DNA of 64,000 nt from DAOUJI01 sp965237875 (GTDB taxonomy: Bacteria; Chloroflexota; Dehalococcoidia; Lucifugimonadales; JAGWBF01). Below the pieces are notes generated by a model, which saw nothing but the letters and a program-made list of their open reading frames with translations, did not search any database and was not told the DNA's origin. Of this stretch, positions 39,927-47,576 are shown in pieces. The position numbers and the translations under genes were made by a program. Location: assembly GCA_965237875.1 (NCBI GenBank), contig CBDEGP010000001.1:1054001-1118000 (forward strand), given 5' to 3'. How positions within the stretch are numbered: the first letter of the stretch is position 1; every line of letters begins with the position of its first letter.

Positions 39927-40682
39927 ATGGGAAGGATGGACGGCAAGGTGGCGATCATCACGGGCGGGGCCAGGGGTCAGGGCGCCTCGGAGGGAGTCCT
40001 GTTTGCCCAGGAAGGGGCCAAGGTTGTGCTTGGCGACATACTGGATGAGGAAGGCGCTGGCGTGGAGGCCCGCATCCGTGAGGCGGGCGGCGATGCCACG
40101 TACGTTCGCCTGGACGTAACCCTGGCCGACGACTGGGAACGGGCCGTGGAGTTGGCCGAAAGCGCCTATGGCAAGCTGGACGTGCTGGTGAACAACGCCG
40201 CCATATTCATGCCCAACGGCATAGAGGACACCACCGTGGAGCAGTGGGACCGGCTGATGGCCATAAACGCCAAGGGCGTGTTTCTAGGGACCAAGCATTC
40301 GATACCGGCCATGCGCAGGGCCGGCGGCGGGTCGATCGTAAACATATCTTCTATAGCCGGGATGGTGGGCAACGTCAGGTCTGGTGTGGCCTACTCGGCG
40401 TCCAAGGGCGCAGTACGCCTGTTCACCAAGGCCACGGCCATACAGCACGCCAAGGACAACATCCGGTGCAACTCGGTGCATCCCGGGCCCATCGACACGC
40501 CAATGACCGAGGAGTCTAGGCGGGACCCTGCCCAGCAGGCGCAGAGGCTGGCCAGAGTTCCCATGGGACGCAGTGCGGCCCCTGAAGAGGTGGCCTATGG
40601 AGTCCTCTTCCTGGCTTCCGACGAGTCTTCCTACATGACCGGCTCGGAGATGGTCATCGACGGGGGAGTGATCGCCCAGTAG
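39927..40682 (+). CDS. Short-chain dehydrogenase/reductase (SDR), paralogue 2
   Basis: A 251-residue classical SDR, homologous over its full length to the one at 26251-27000. Cofactor loop AIITGGARGQGASEGVLF, NNAA in place of NNAG, catalytic Ser in VNISSIAGM and Tyr/Lys in YSASKGA, C-terminus MTGSEMVIDGGVIAQ. The shared wording of both (GAKVVLGD, INAKGVFLGx, KATAIQHA) shows recent common origin. It lies downstream of the CAP gene with an AGGTG-like ribosome site and is convergent with the aldolase gene. Confidence 0.92.
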   Translation: MGRMDGKVAIITGGARGQGASEGVLFAQEGAKVVLGDILDEEGAGVEARIREAGGDATYVRLDVTLADDWERAVELAESAYGKLDVLVNNAAIFMPNGIEDTTVEQWDRLMAINAKGVFLGTKHSIPAMRRAGGGSIVNISSIAGMVGNVRSGVAYSASKGAVRLFTKATAIQHAKDNIRCNSVHPGPIDTPMTEESRRDPAQQAQRLARVPMGRSAAPEEVAYGVLFLASDESSYMTGSEMVIDGGVIAQ

Positions 40683-40712
40683 AAGTCCCCGGCGTTTAAC
40701 GTCCCGTTCACC

Positions 40713-40746
40713 CCCATCTCAATCTTCCCCCTCCAAGGGGGAAGAG
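40713..40746 (+). repeat. Hairpin repeat (CCCCATCTCAATCTTCC family), copy 1
   Basis: CCCCATCTCAATCTTCC leads into CTTCCCCC-TCCAA-GGGGGAAG (40724-40744), then AGG and TTTTG. The hairpin plus short T-run could terminate the SDR transcript. The same element, inverted, follows asnS at 48982-49020. Confidence 0.6.
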
Positions 40747-40772
40747 GTTTTGCAAAGGTCCCAATAATGCGG

Positions 40773-41552
40773 CTAGACCTCCGCCCGTTCCATGAACACC
40801 GTGACGCCCAGGCTCTGGTAGTGCTCCCGGTTGGAGCGGGCGCCGCTGCGCATACACACCTTTGTGTCGGAGCCTTTCAGCAGATCGATCATGTGCTCCA
40901 GACATTCCTGGTCTGTCGTCAGGGGGAATTCCGGGTGCCCCTCGCGGCTGAACGCGAGGTCGTTGGATACAGGATGTGCGCCCCAGGACAAGCAGTCAAT
41001 TCCGGGTTTCCCCAGGTTGCGGGCGTTTATAACCGCCTCAACTGACTCTACCTGAAGCATGAGGACGCCGGTATGGCTCCACCACTCGGCGTACTCCGTA
41101 CGGGTGGGAATCGAATGGGGCTCTCCGTCGCCTCCGGTCCATCCCGTGTCGTATGCCACCCCGCCCCAGCCCCGCTTTCCCTTCTGCGGGTAGTAGAAGT
41201 TCTCCACTGCATCCTGAGCGGTGGCCTCATCGTCGCATTGAGGCACTTCGACTCCTCCAAGGCACAAGTCGAGTATGCCCCCTATCATGTAGGTCCACTT
41301 GGGACTCTTGATGCGGAGTTGGACTGGAACCTCGAACTCTTTGGCTATGTCGCAAAGCTGGAAAAGCGCCTCTTCGTTGTAGGGCATGTGCTGGCTGTCC
41401 ACGGTGAAGAAGTCGTACGGGTAGGAGTTCACCAGCTGTTCGATTCTGCCGCGGTCCGCCGGAGTCCGCCCAAAGTTTCCCGGCGTCGCTATAAGCGAAC
41501 AGCCTACAACTATGTCCCCCCGTCGGATCTTCTCCTTAAGGTTGCCTGGCAT
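40773..41552 (-). CDS. HpcH/HpaI family aldolase
   Basis: A 259-residue class II aldolase of the HpcH/HpaI group, which cleaves 2-keto-4-hydroxy acids such as 2-keto-3-deoxy-L-rhamnonate. It starts LKEKIRRGDIVVGCSLIATPGNF, then FFTVDSQHMPYNEE, VPVQLRIKSP, GVEVPQCDDEATAQDAV, GWGGVAYDTGW and LMLQVESVEAVINARNL (metal-site Glu). SWGAHPVSNDLAFSREGH near the end departs from the usual Gly-Pro-Asp-Leu wording, so the substrate may be atypical. It is divergent from the SDR terminator side and 92 bases from the next minus-strand gene. Confidence 0.85.
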   Translation of the reverse strand: MPGNLKEKIRRGDIVVGCSLIATPGNFGRTPADRGRIEQLVNSYPYDFFTVDSQHMPYNEEALFQLCDIAKEFEVPVQLRIKSPKWTYMIGGILDLCLGGVEVPQCDDEATAQDAVENFYYPQKGKRGWGGVAYDTGWTGGDGEPHSIPTRTEYAEWWSHTGVLMLQVESVEAVINARNLGKPGIDCLSWGAHPVSNDLAFSREGHPEFPLTTDQECLEHMIDLLKGSDTKVCMRSGARSNREHYQSLGVTVFMERAEV

Positions 41553-41644
41553 GATTGCCTCCTCGCATATTCAGATTTGGTCTGGTCCTAGCCACTCCGG
41601 CCCTCGTCGGAAAGACGGGCCAGGGGCTGCCTTCAATATTCGGT

Positions 41645-42094
41645 TCAGGCCTTTTCGCTGGCGTCCTGGCTCTCGTCCCATCCCAAGGCGTCGCCTTCGG
41701 AAAGCTGCATGGGCACTCCCCCTATCTCGCTTTCGTCGATGTCGAACCGGATATACCCCTTGGGACTCTTCAGCAGGGAGTCCCGCTTGATTTTGACCCC
41801 GTTGCCCCGCAGGTCGTTGAAGAGGTCCTCAATAGACACGCCGTCAGTGGCCCAGGCCACGTGGCCGAGCTGTGGGCCCTCCTCTTCCAGTTTTTTGGCC
41901 AGGGATGAATCGCCCACCGGAGATATGAAGTCCATGACTACGTCCCCCACTTTGTACATGATGTAGTCATAGATCACTCCGGTGTTGGACCTGCCCTCCT
42001 CCGCCGGGACCATGCTGAAATTCTTTTCGAAAAATGTCCTCACCGGCTGAACGTCCAAGACCTGATAGCTGACGTGGTGAACCCTTGTAAACAT
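41645..42094 (-). CDS. VOC-family metalloprotein (glyoxalase/bleomycin-resistance fold)
   Basis: A 149-residue single-chain protein with two beta-alpha-beta-beta-beta modules: VHHVSYQVLDVQPVRTFFEKNFS, DYIMYKVGDVVMDFISPVG, then LGHVAWATDGVSIEDLFNDLRGNG and FDIDESEIGGVPMQL. His in HHVSYQV and Glu/Asp further on are the likely metal ligands. The frame is open 14 codons further upstream; this ATG has GAGGAGG 4 bases above. It may act as a dioxygenase, epimerase or lyase; the reaction is unknown. Confidence 0.82.
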   Translation of the reverse strand: MFTRVHHVSYQVLDVQPVRTFFEKNFSMVPAEEGRSNTGVIYDYIMYKVGDVVMDFISPVGDSSLAKKLEEEGPQLGHVAWATDGVSIEDLFNDLRGNGVKIKRDSLLKSPKGYIRFDIDESEIGGVPMQLSEGDALGWDESQDASEKA

Positions 42095-42148
42095 GGCGCC
42101 TCCTCGACCTGTAGTATCTACTTTTTTAGGCGGCATGGGCCGCTGGCG

Positions 42149-43114
42149 TCAGAGCTTTCTCGGCGGCACAGGCAGTCCGGGGATTTTCATCCGGATGCGG
42201 CCCATGCTGCAAAGTCCCGTGTAGAAGAGAGTCTTGTTGTCCTCCATCCCCCAGCCGACGTTGGAAATCTGGTCCTTCCAGGGCAGTATCACGCGGAATG
42301 GCGGTTCCTCTATCCATATATTGCCCAGGTGTTTGCCCTCGGCGTCAGTGATGAAGATGGCGCCTCCGCCTGCTATGTAGAGGTTCCCCTCAATGTCCAC
42401 TTTCATCCCGTCGAACACCCCCGCCGGGTAGCTTTCGGGAAGCTCGAACAGAAGCCGTTCCGACGCCCGGTTGATGGAGCCGTTGGGCATCAGGGCATAG
42501 GCCCAAATCCGGCGGTTCCGGCTCTGGGTCAGGTATAAGGTCTTTTCGTCGGGGGATATGGCCAACCCGTTGGGGGCCTTCAGGTCCACCAGCAGGACAA
42601 TCTCACCCAGGTCTGGCGTGACCATGTAGTACCCCGACACGTCCAGGTCGCAGTGGGGGCTTGGGGCGCCGGGGTCCGAGAAGTAGATGCTGCCGTCGGA
42701 CCGGCAGACCACGTCGTTGGGCCGGTTGAGGCGGACTCCCCTGTACCTGTTGGCGATGACGGTGGTGGAGCCGTCATGCTCGATGCGAGTTACTCTTCTC
42801 AAGCCCTGCTCGCACGCAACCAACCTACCCTGGGGGTCGCGGGTAAGGCCGTTTGCATAGTTGGTCGGCTCTTGGAAGATGCTGACGCCCTCGGTGGGGG
42901 ACCACTTCATGCGCCGGTTGTGGCCGATGTCGCTGAAGAGTAAATAGCCGCCCTCAGCCCACCATACGGGCCCTTCAGGGTTGGGGTATATCCCCAGGCG
43001 ACGGGAGTCCTGCTCGGGCAGTTCCTCGGCGCCGTAGTCTACGCTGAGGACCTCGTGTTGAGCATCGAGGTCGACGATGCGCTCCAAGCCAGGGGAGATC
43101 ATCTCGACGGGCAT
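42149..43114 (-). CDS. SMP-30/gluconolactonase-like lactonase
   Basis: A 321-residue six-bladed beta-propeller. Metal-site residues visible: Glu in YPNPEGPVWWAEGGYLLFSD, Asn in NRPNDVVCRSDGSIYFSDPG, Asn in KAPNGLAISPDEKTLYLTQS, and Asp in FDGMKVDIEGNLYIAGGG. It hydrolyses a sugar lactone or a related ester. It shares a minus-strand run with the F420-type oxidoreductase upstream and the VOC gene downstream; a GGAGGAATTC ribosome site supports the start. Confidence 0.9.
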   Translation of the reverse strand: MPVEMISPGLERIVDLDAQHEVLSVDYGAEELPEQDSRRLGIYPNPEGPVWWAEGGYLLFSDIGHNRRMKWSPTEGVSIFQEPTNYANGLTRDPQGRLVACEQGLRRVTRIEHDGSTTVIANRYRGVRLNRPNDVVCRSDGSIYFSDPGAPSPHCDLDVSGYYMVTPDLGEIVLLVDLKAPNGLAISPDEKTLYLTQSRNRRIWAYALMPNGSINRASERLLFELPESYPAGVFDGMKVDIEGNLYIAGGGAIFITDAEGKHLGNIWIEEPPFRVILPWKDQISNVGWGMEDNKTLFYTGLCSMGRIRMKIPGLPVPPRKL

Positions 43115-43164
43115 GAATTCCTCCTAGGACGGCTGTAAGGCGTTGTATGTGAAGCGGGTTTGGC

Positions 43165-44037
43165 CTAGCCGAACATCTCCCTGGCGACATTCTCCATCAC
43201 GGCCAGACACTTGTTGACGGTGTCGGCGTCGCCCATGCCGAAGACCACTCGGTCGGCTCCGGCTTCCAGATATCCGTTCAGGTGGTCGGGGTCAGGAGGG
43301 CGGCCGAAGATGGTGAATTCGATGGCCGATGGGTCTCGCCCCGCGGCCAGGGCCCACTCGTCCACTTTGGCCCTGCTCTCCTTCATCACGTCTATGCTTA
43401 TCCAGTGGGGCAGCCAGCCGTCTCCCCAGCGGGCAACCCGCCGGAGGACCCGGTCCGGGGACGTGCCCTGCCCGTCTCCGCCTCCGCCCAGGATTATCGG
43501 AGGGTGGGGTTCCTGGGCGGGCTTGGGAAAGACCCGCACCGGGGGGAAGTCGTAGTATTTTCCGTGGTATTCCGACTCATCCTTGGTCCAGAGTTCTTTG
43601 AGGGCTTCTACGTTTTCCCTGACCTGGCTCCATCGGTGGTCATAGTCCGCGCCAAGAATCTCCAACTCTTCCCGGAATATCCCGCTGCCTATGCCGAAGA
43701 GGAACCTCCCTTGGGACAGCCGGTCCAGAGTGGCGATTTCCTTGGCGAGGATGAGGGGATGCCGTTGAGGAACGATTACGATGCCGGTCCCAAGCTTCAG
43801 GGTGGAAGTCACGGCCGAGGCTCTGGACAACGCTACGAATGGGTCCAGCATGCTCCATATGTTGGCGCCATACTGGCCGGCCTCGTTGGACGGATGGGGT
43901 GTGCTGGTGGAGACGGGAACGAATGGGTGCTCACAAATCCATATTGATTCAAACCCCATCTCCTCCCCGGGTTTGGCTAGAGCGGCGGGGTCAACCGGGC
44001 TTCCAACGGCGGACGGCACGGAGAAGCCGACCTTCAT
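43165..44037 (-). CDS. LLM-class F420/flavin-dependent oxidoreductase
   Basis: A 290-residue (beta/alpha)8 oxidoreductase of the F420-type branch: KVGFSVPSAVGSPVDPAALAKPGEEMGFESIWICEHPFVPV, KLGTGIVIVPQRHPLILAKEIATLDRLSQGRFLFGIGSG, EYHGKYYDFPPVRVFPKPAQEPHPPIILGGGGDG. It is shorter than, and only distantly related to, the two monooxygenases at 16803 and 28470. Whether it uses F420 or FMN cannot be told from sequence. It precedes the SMP-30 gene with 50 bases between. Confidence 0.88.
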   Translation of the reverse strand: MKVGFSVPSAVGSPVDPAALAKPGEEMGFESIWICEHPFVPVSTSTPHPSNEAGQYGANIWSMLDPFVALSRASAVTSTLKLGTGIVIVPQRHPLILAKEIATLDRLSQGRFLFGIGSGIFREELEILGADYDHRWSQVRENVEALKELWTKDESEYHGKYYDFPPVRVFPKPAQEPHPPIILGGGGDGQGTSPDRVLRRVARWGDGWLPHWISIDVMKESRAKVDEWALAAGRDPSAIEFTIFGRPPDPDHLNGYLEAGADRVVFGMGDADTVNKCLAVMENVAREMFG

Positions 44038-44194
44038 GATTCCCTCCTCAATCTGCTTGTCCGATGGGGGGCCACGGATGGCCGGTCAAGCGGATGGGAC
44101 TGTAGATGGCTCTAATGGCCTGTGCCTTTAAGTTGTCAGGAATGCGCTTGATGGGCGCCAGCGGAGCTAAGTCCGATCGGCGCCCGTCAAGGGC

Positions 44195-45349
44195 CTAGTG
44201 GATGTTGTATACCCTGGAGGCGTTGTCCCACAGTATCTTCTGCTTCTCCTCCGGACTGCAGTCGCCAAGGAGCTTTGCGGCGATATCGCGGGACTTGGGG
44301 AATGTGCCTTCGTCGTGGGGATAGTCGGCGCCGAATTGGATGTTGTCCACACCGACTACGTCTCTCAACCGCATGGTGTAAGGGTCTTCCTGGGTGCCCA
44401 CGAAGCAGTTCTGGTACCAGAAGTCGCTGGGCAGCGTTCCTGGCTTGAACTTGTACCGGTCAAGTCTTGTGGATGCGCTGACCCTCTCGGTATAGGTGTA
44501 GTTCATACGCTCGAGGAAGCTGGGGATCCAGCTTACCTCGAACTCGATGACTCCCACCTGGAGTTTGGGGTGCCGCTCGAAGACTCCGGAGAAGACCATG
44601 TCTCCGATGGCCATGCGCGGGTAGATGTCGATGTTGGCCAGGAAGGCGGGACTTAGCGATATGGGGTCCATGAATTCGTTGTCGGGAGACGGCCGGTTGC
44701 AGCCGATGTGGAGGGCGACCGGCAACTCCAGGTCCTCGCAGGCCGACCAGAAGGGCTCGTACATCGGATGGCTGTATCTCATGCCGGGCGTCGTCCCCAC
44801 CGGGACCATGGCTCCAACCAGACCCATCTTCTTGCACCGCTCCAACTCTATGATGGCGGCTTCGCCGATTTCGGGGTTCAGCAATGCGTTGCCGTAAAGC
44901 CTGTCGGGATGGGCGCTGCAAAACTCGGCCATCCAGTCGTTCCAAGTCTGCTGAATCACGTGCAGGAGATCGGTGTCCCCAACTTTATATAGATGGAGCC
45001 CCAAGGTGGAGAAATGTATCGCCTTGTCAATTCCGTCTATGTCCAGGTCTTTGACGCGCTCGTCAGGATCGTTGGCTCCAGGCCGAATGTGCTCTTCCCG
45101 CACTCTGGTTTTGCCTATTTCAGCCCTGACAGCCGGGTCCTTTTCGTATCTGCGTCCGGGATGAGCGCCTGGCGAGAGTCCCACGAGGCGCAAGTCGCCG
45201 CTGAACCACATATCCACATCATCCAGGCTTCTCAGAACGGGGGCCTGGTCTCGATATTCTTTGGGCATTCGGGTCGTCCACAGGTCCGACGCCTCGAATG
45301 TGTGGTCGTCCGCCGAGAGTATCTTGTAACCTTCCAGCGCTTGTGCCAT
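44195..45349 (-). CDS. Amidohydrolase family protein (ACMSD-like), paralogue 2
   Basis: A 384-residue amidohydrolase_2 enzyme, homologous to the one at 20419-21555. Metal-site wording KILSADDHTFEASDLWTTRMP (D-D-H in place of D-x-H), ALHIGCNRPS, FGADYPHDEGTFPKSRD, and C-terminal ILWDNASRVYNIH. An open frame continues 34 codons further; the ATG chosen is preceded by AGGAGG at 6 bases, which itself encodes residues in the longer frame. It starts 140 bases below a good promoter. Likely hydrolyses or decarboxylates an intermediate of the same catabolic set. Confidence 0.88.
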   Translation of the reverse strand: MAQALEGYKILSADDHTFEASDLWTTRMPKEYRDQAPVLRSLDDVDMWFSGDLRLVGLSPGAHPGRRYEKDPAVRAEIGKTRVREEHIRPGANDPDERVKDLDIDGIDKAIHFSTLGLHLYKVGDTDLLHVIQQTWNDWMAEFCSAHPDRLYGNALLNPEIGEAAIIELERCKKMGLVGAMVPVGTTPGMRYSHPMYEPFWSACEDLELPVALHIGCNRPSPDNEFMDPISLSPAFLANIDIYPRMAIGDMVFSGVFERHPKLQVGVIEFEVSWIPSFLERMNYTYTERVSASTRLDRYKFKPGTLPSDFWYQNCFVGTQEDPYTMRLRDVVGVDNIQFGADYPHDEGTFPKSRDIAAKLLGDCSPEEKQKILWDNASRVYNIH

Positions 45350-45496
45350 CGCCGACCTCCTCATATGGGGCCTTACTTCCTGGGCCTCTGGTCGATATGC
45401 GATAGGGCGTTTCCGGTGAACACCCATCGTTCCCGTTAGTCTAATGCCCAAACGAGCAGAGGTTCCGGGGGGCCGTTTCGGGCGTCGGATGGACTA

Positions 45497-45524
45497 ATTC
45501 TACTCCGGCAGGTCTATATGTCAA
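45497..45524 (-). promoter_or_regulatory. Promoter of the amidohydrolase gene
   Basis: Minus-strand TTGACA (45519-45524), 16-base spacer, TAGAAT (45497-45502). The transcript would have a leader of about 140 bases before the chosen ATG. Confidence 0.6.
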
Positions 45525-45530
45525 GCTGAC

Positions 45531-45544
45531 GAAACACGTGTTTC
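45531..45544. promoter_or_regulatory. 14-base palindrome, candidate regulator site
   Basis: GAAACACGTGTTTC is a perfect palindrome just upstream of the minus-strand -35 hexamer, the position of an activator site. No regulator gene is adjacent. Confidence 0.45.
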
Positions 45545-45594
45545 TGGACTAACTCGACATGCATTGGGGGACTGCCTCATGCTCCTCAAGGGAC

Positions 45595-45600
45595 TATAAT
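45595..45600 (+). promoter_or_regulatory. -10 element of gatCA
   Basis: Consensus TATAAT 56 bases above the gatC start; no good -35 at the expected distance. Confidence 0.4.
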
Positions 45601-45655
45601 GACTCAAGCATAGTACAAAACCACGGCGGACTGTACAGACGGAAAGGATAAGAAT

Positions 45656-45946
45656 TTGGCCCTAACCGGAGACGAGGTGCGGCACATCGCAGCCCTTTGC
45701 CGCATCGGAATGACGGAAGAGGAGCTGGAGTTGATGGCAGGGCAACTATCCCAGGTCCTGGAAATGTTTCAGACGCTTCAGGGCCTTGACACTGGCGGGG
45801 TCGAGCCGACTGCCCACTCCATATCCCTGGAAACTGTGCTTCGAGAGGACCAATCGGCCCCATCGGACCCTGTGGAAAGGGTCCTCTCCAATGCGCCGGT
45901 TAGGGAAAACGACCTAATCCGCGTCAAGGCGGTGTTGGAAGACTGA
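45656..45946 (+). CDS. gatC: Asp/Glu-tRNA amidotransferase subunit C
   Basis: GatC links GatA and GatB and stabilises the complex. The 96-residue protein has the family opening LTGDEVRHIAALCRIGMTEEELELMAGQLSQVLEMFQTLQGLDTGGVEPTAH and closing APVRENDLIRVKAVLED. The start is a TTG with GGAAAGGA 7 bases above. It is 2 bases before gatA, so the two are translationally coupled. Confidence 0.92.
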   Translation: MALTGDEVRHIAALCRIGMTEEELELMAGQLSQVLEMFQTLQGLDTGGVEPTAHSISLETVLREDQSAPSDPVERVLSNAPVRENDLIRVKAVLED

Positions 45947-45948
45947 AC

Positions 45949-47418
45949 ATGTCAGGGAACGCTCGCCCGGACGAGCTTTACGATTTGACAATCCATCAAG
46001 CCCAGGCGTTGATTGCGCAGGGTGAGATAAGCGCGTCCGACGTCGCCAAGGCATGCCTGGCCCGCATCGAGGAAATTGAGGACAAGGTGCGGGCCTTTGT
46101 GACCGTCACGGCTGACAATGCCTTGCAGCAGGCTGAACGACTGGACAACACGAGAGGGAACGGCGGCCCTTTGACGGGCATGCCTGTCCAGATCAAAGAC
46201 TTGATCAGCACTCGAGGAGTGGCGACCACTTGTGCATCCCGAATGTTGGAGGAGTACGTGCCCACCTATGACGCTGGAGTGGTGGAGAGGCTGAATGCCT
46301 CCGGAGCCGTGATGGTGGGCAAGGGAAACATGGACGAGTTCGGCATGGGCTCCTCCACCGAAAATTCGGCCTTCTATCCCACCCATAACCCCTGGGACCT
46401 GGACCGAGTGCCCGGCGGCAGCAGCGGCGGCGGCGCCGCTGCTGTGGCGGCGGGGGAGGCGTTTTACGCCCTGGGTTCCGACACAGGAGGGAGCATCCGG
46501 CAGCCTGCCTCCCTGTGTGGCCTGGTGGGAATGAAGCCCACCTACGGCCTGGTAAGCAGGTACGGGCTTATAGCCTATGCGTCCTCATTCGACCAGATTG
46601 GCCCCATCACCAAGGACGTGACCGACTGCGCCCTGGTCCTGAAAGCCATCGCCGGCCACGACGCCAGAGACTCCACGTCCCTTTCCGTCCAGGTCCCGGA
46701 CTATCAGGCCGGTCTTGCCGGAGGCGTATCCGGGCTCAGGGTGGGAATGCCCCGTGAATACTTTGCGGAGGGCATGGAGGAGGGGGTCCGAAAAGCTGTG
46801 GAAGCCGCAGTCTCGCACATGGAGGACCAAGGGGCCCGCATCGTGGAGACATCCCTCCCCAGCGCCGGTTATGCCCTGGCCTGTTACTACATACTGGCCC
46901 CCTCGGAGTGTTCCGCCAACCTGGCCAGGTATGACGGCGTCAAGTACGGCTACTCCTACCGGGACACGGACAACATGTGGGAGGCTATGGAGAAGACGCG
47001 CCAGCGGGGTTTCGGCCCGGAGGTCAAAAGACGGATCATGTTGGGCGCTTACGCCCTATCCGCCGGGTACTACGACGCCTACTATTTGAAGGCTCAGAAG
47101 GTGCGCACACTTATCATAGAGGAATTCCGAAAAGCCTTTGAGAGCTGCGATGTTCTGGTAACCCCTACGTCGCCCACCGTGGCATTCAAGCTGGGAGAGA
47201 AACTGGACGACCCGCTTCAGATGTACCTGAGCGACGTATACACTGTGCCGGTCAACGTAGCCGGACTCCCAGCCATATCAGTGCCGTGCGGGTTCAGCCG
47301 GGGTCTGCCGGTGGGGCTTCAACTCATAGGTCCGCCGCTGTCGGAAGAGACCCTTCTGCGGGCTGCATACGCCTACGAGCAGTCCACAACCTGGCATCAG
47401 GCCCGGCCGCAACTGTAG
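45949..47418 (+). CDS. gatA: Asp/Glu-tRNA amidotransferase subunit A
   Basis: GatA releases ammonia from glutamine and passes it to GatB. The 489-residue amidase-signature protein shows the catalytic Lys in PVQIKDLISTRGV, the Ser-cis-Ser of GGSSGGGAAAVAAGEAFYALGSDTGGSIRQPASLCGLVGMKPTYG, and the C-terminal AGLPAISVPCGFSRGLPVGLQLIGPP. Length and order are normal. Its stop codon falls inside a dispersed hairpin repeat. Confidence 0.96.
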   Translation: MSGNARPDELYDLTIHQAQALIAQGEISASDVAKACLARIEEIEDKVRAFVTVTADNALQQAERLDNTRGNGGPLTGMPVQIKDLISTRGVATTCASRMLEEYVPTYDAGVVERLNASGAVMVGKGNMDEFGMGSSTENSAFYPTHNPWDLDRVPGGSSGGGAAAVAAGEAFYALGSDTGGSIRQPASLCGLVGMKPTYGLVSRYGLIAYASSFDQIGPITKDVTDCALVLKAIAGHDARDSTSLSVQVPDYQAGLAGGVSGLRVGMPREYFAEGMEEGVRKAVEAAVSHMEDQGARIVETSLPSAGYALACYYILAPSECSANLARYDGVKYGYSYRDTDNMWEAMEKTRQRGFGPEVKRRIMLGAYALSAGYYDAYYLKAQKVRTLIIEEFRKAFESCDVLVTPTSPTVAFKLGEKLDDPLQMYLSDVYTVPVNVAGLPAISVPCGFSRGLPVGLQLIGPPLSEETLLRAAYAYEQSTTWHQARPQL

Positions 47419-47440
47419 GGGCAAGCCTCGTGCCTGCCCT
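47415..47440 (+). repeat. Hairpin repeat (GTAGGGGC family), copy 2
   Basis: GTAGGGGCAAGCC followed shortly by CCTGCCCT, a degenerate member of the family at 6032-6055. It includes the stop codon of gatA. Confidence 0.45.
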
Positions 47441-47474
47441 GTTGGCCTGGCCAACCAGAGTCCTCTGATTGTGA

Positions 47475-47503
47475 GTAAGGGCGCCCACGAGGAGCGCCCC
47501 TAC
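47475..47503 (-). repeat. Hairpin repeat (GTAGGGGC family), copy 3, inverted
   Basis: On the minus strand GTAGGGGCGCTCC and GGGCGCCC bracket a short loop. It faces copy 2 across about 35 bases, so the two could pair with each other at the end of the gatA transcript. Confidence 0.5.
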
Positions 47504-47564
47504 GGATTGTTTTGGAGTGAGGCTGGACGCTTCCTTGGCTCTTCCTGCGGCGGGCGGGCGGCGC

Positions 47565-47570
47565 TAGAAT
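47565..47570 (+). promoter_or_regulatory. -10 element directly before asnS
   Basis: TAGAAT ends 6 bases before the asnS ATG; no Shine-Dalgarno is seen, so a leaderless transcript is possible, as predicted for gatB. Confidence 0.35.
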
Positions 47571-47576
47571 TGGCCC

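Larger units (their letters stand above)
45350..45655. other. Divergent control region between amidohydrolase and gatCA
   Basis: About 305 bases without a gene. It carries a minus-strand promoter, a 14-base palindrome, an 11-base direct repeat (TGGACTAAYTC at 45490-45500 and 45545-45555), and a -10 for gatCA. Confidence 0.6.
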
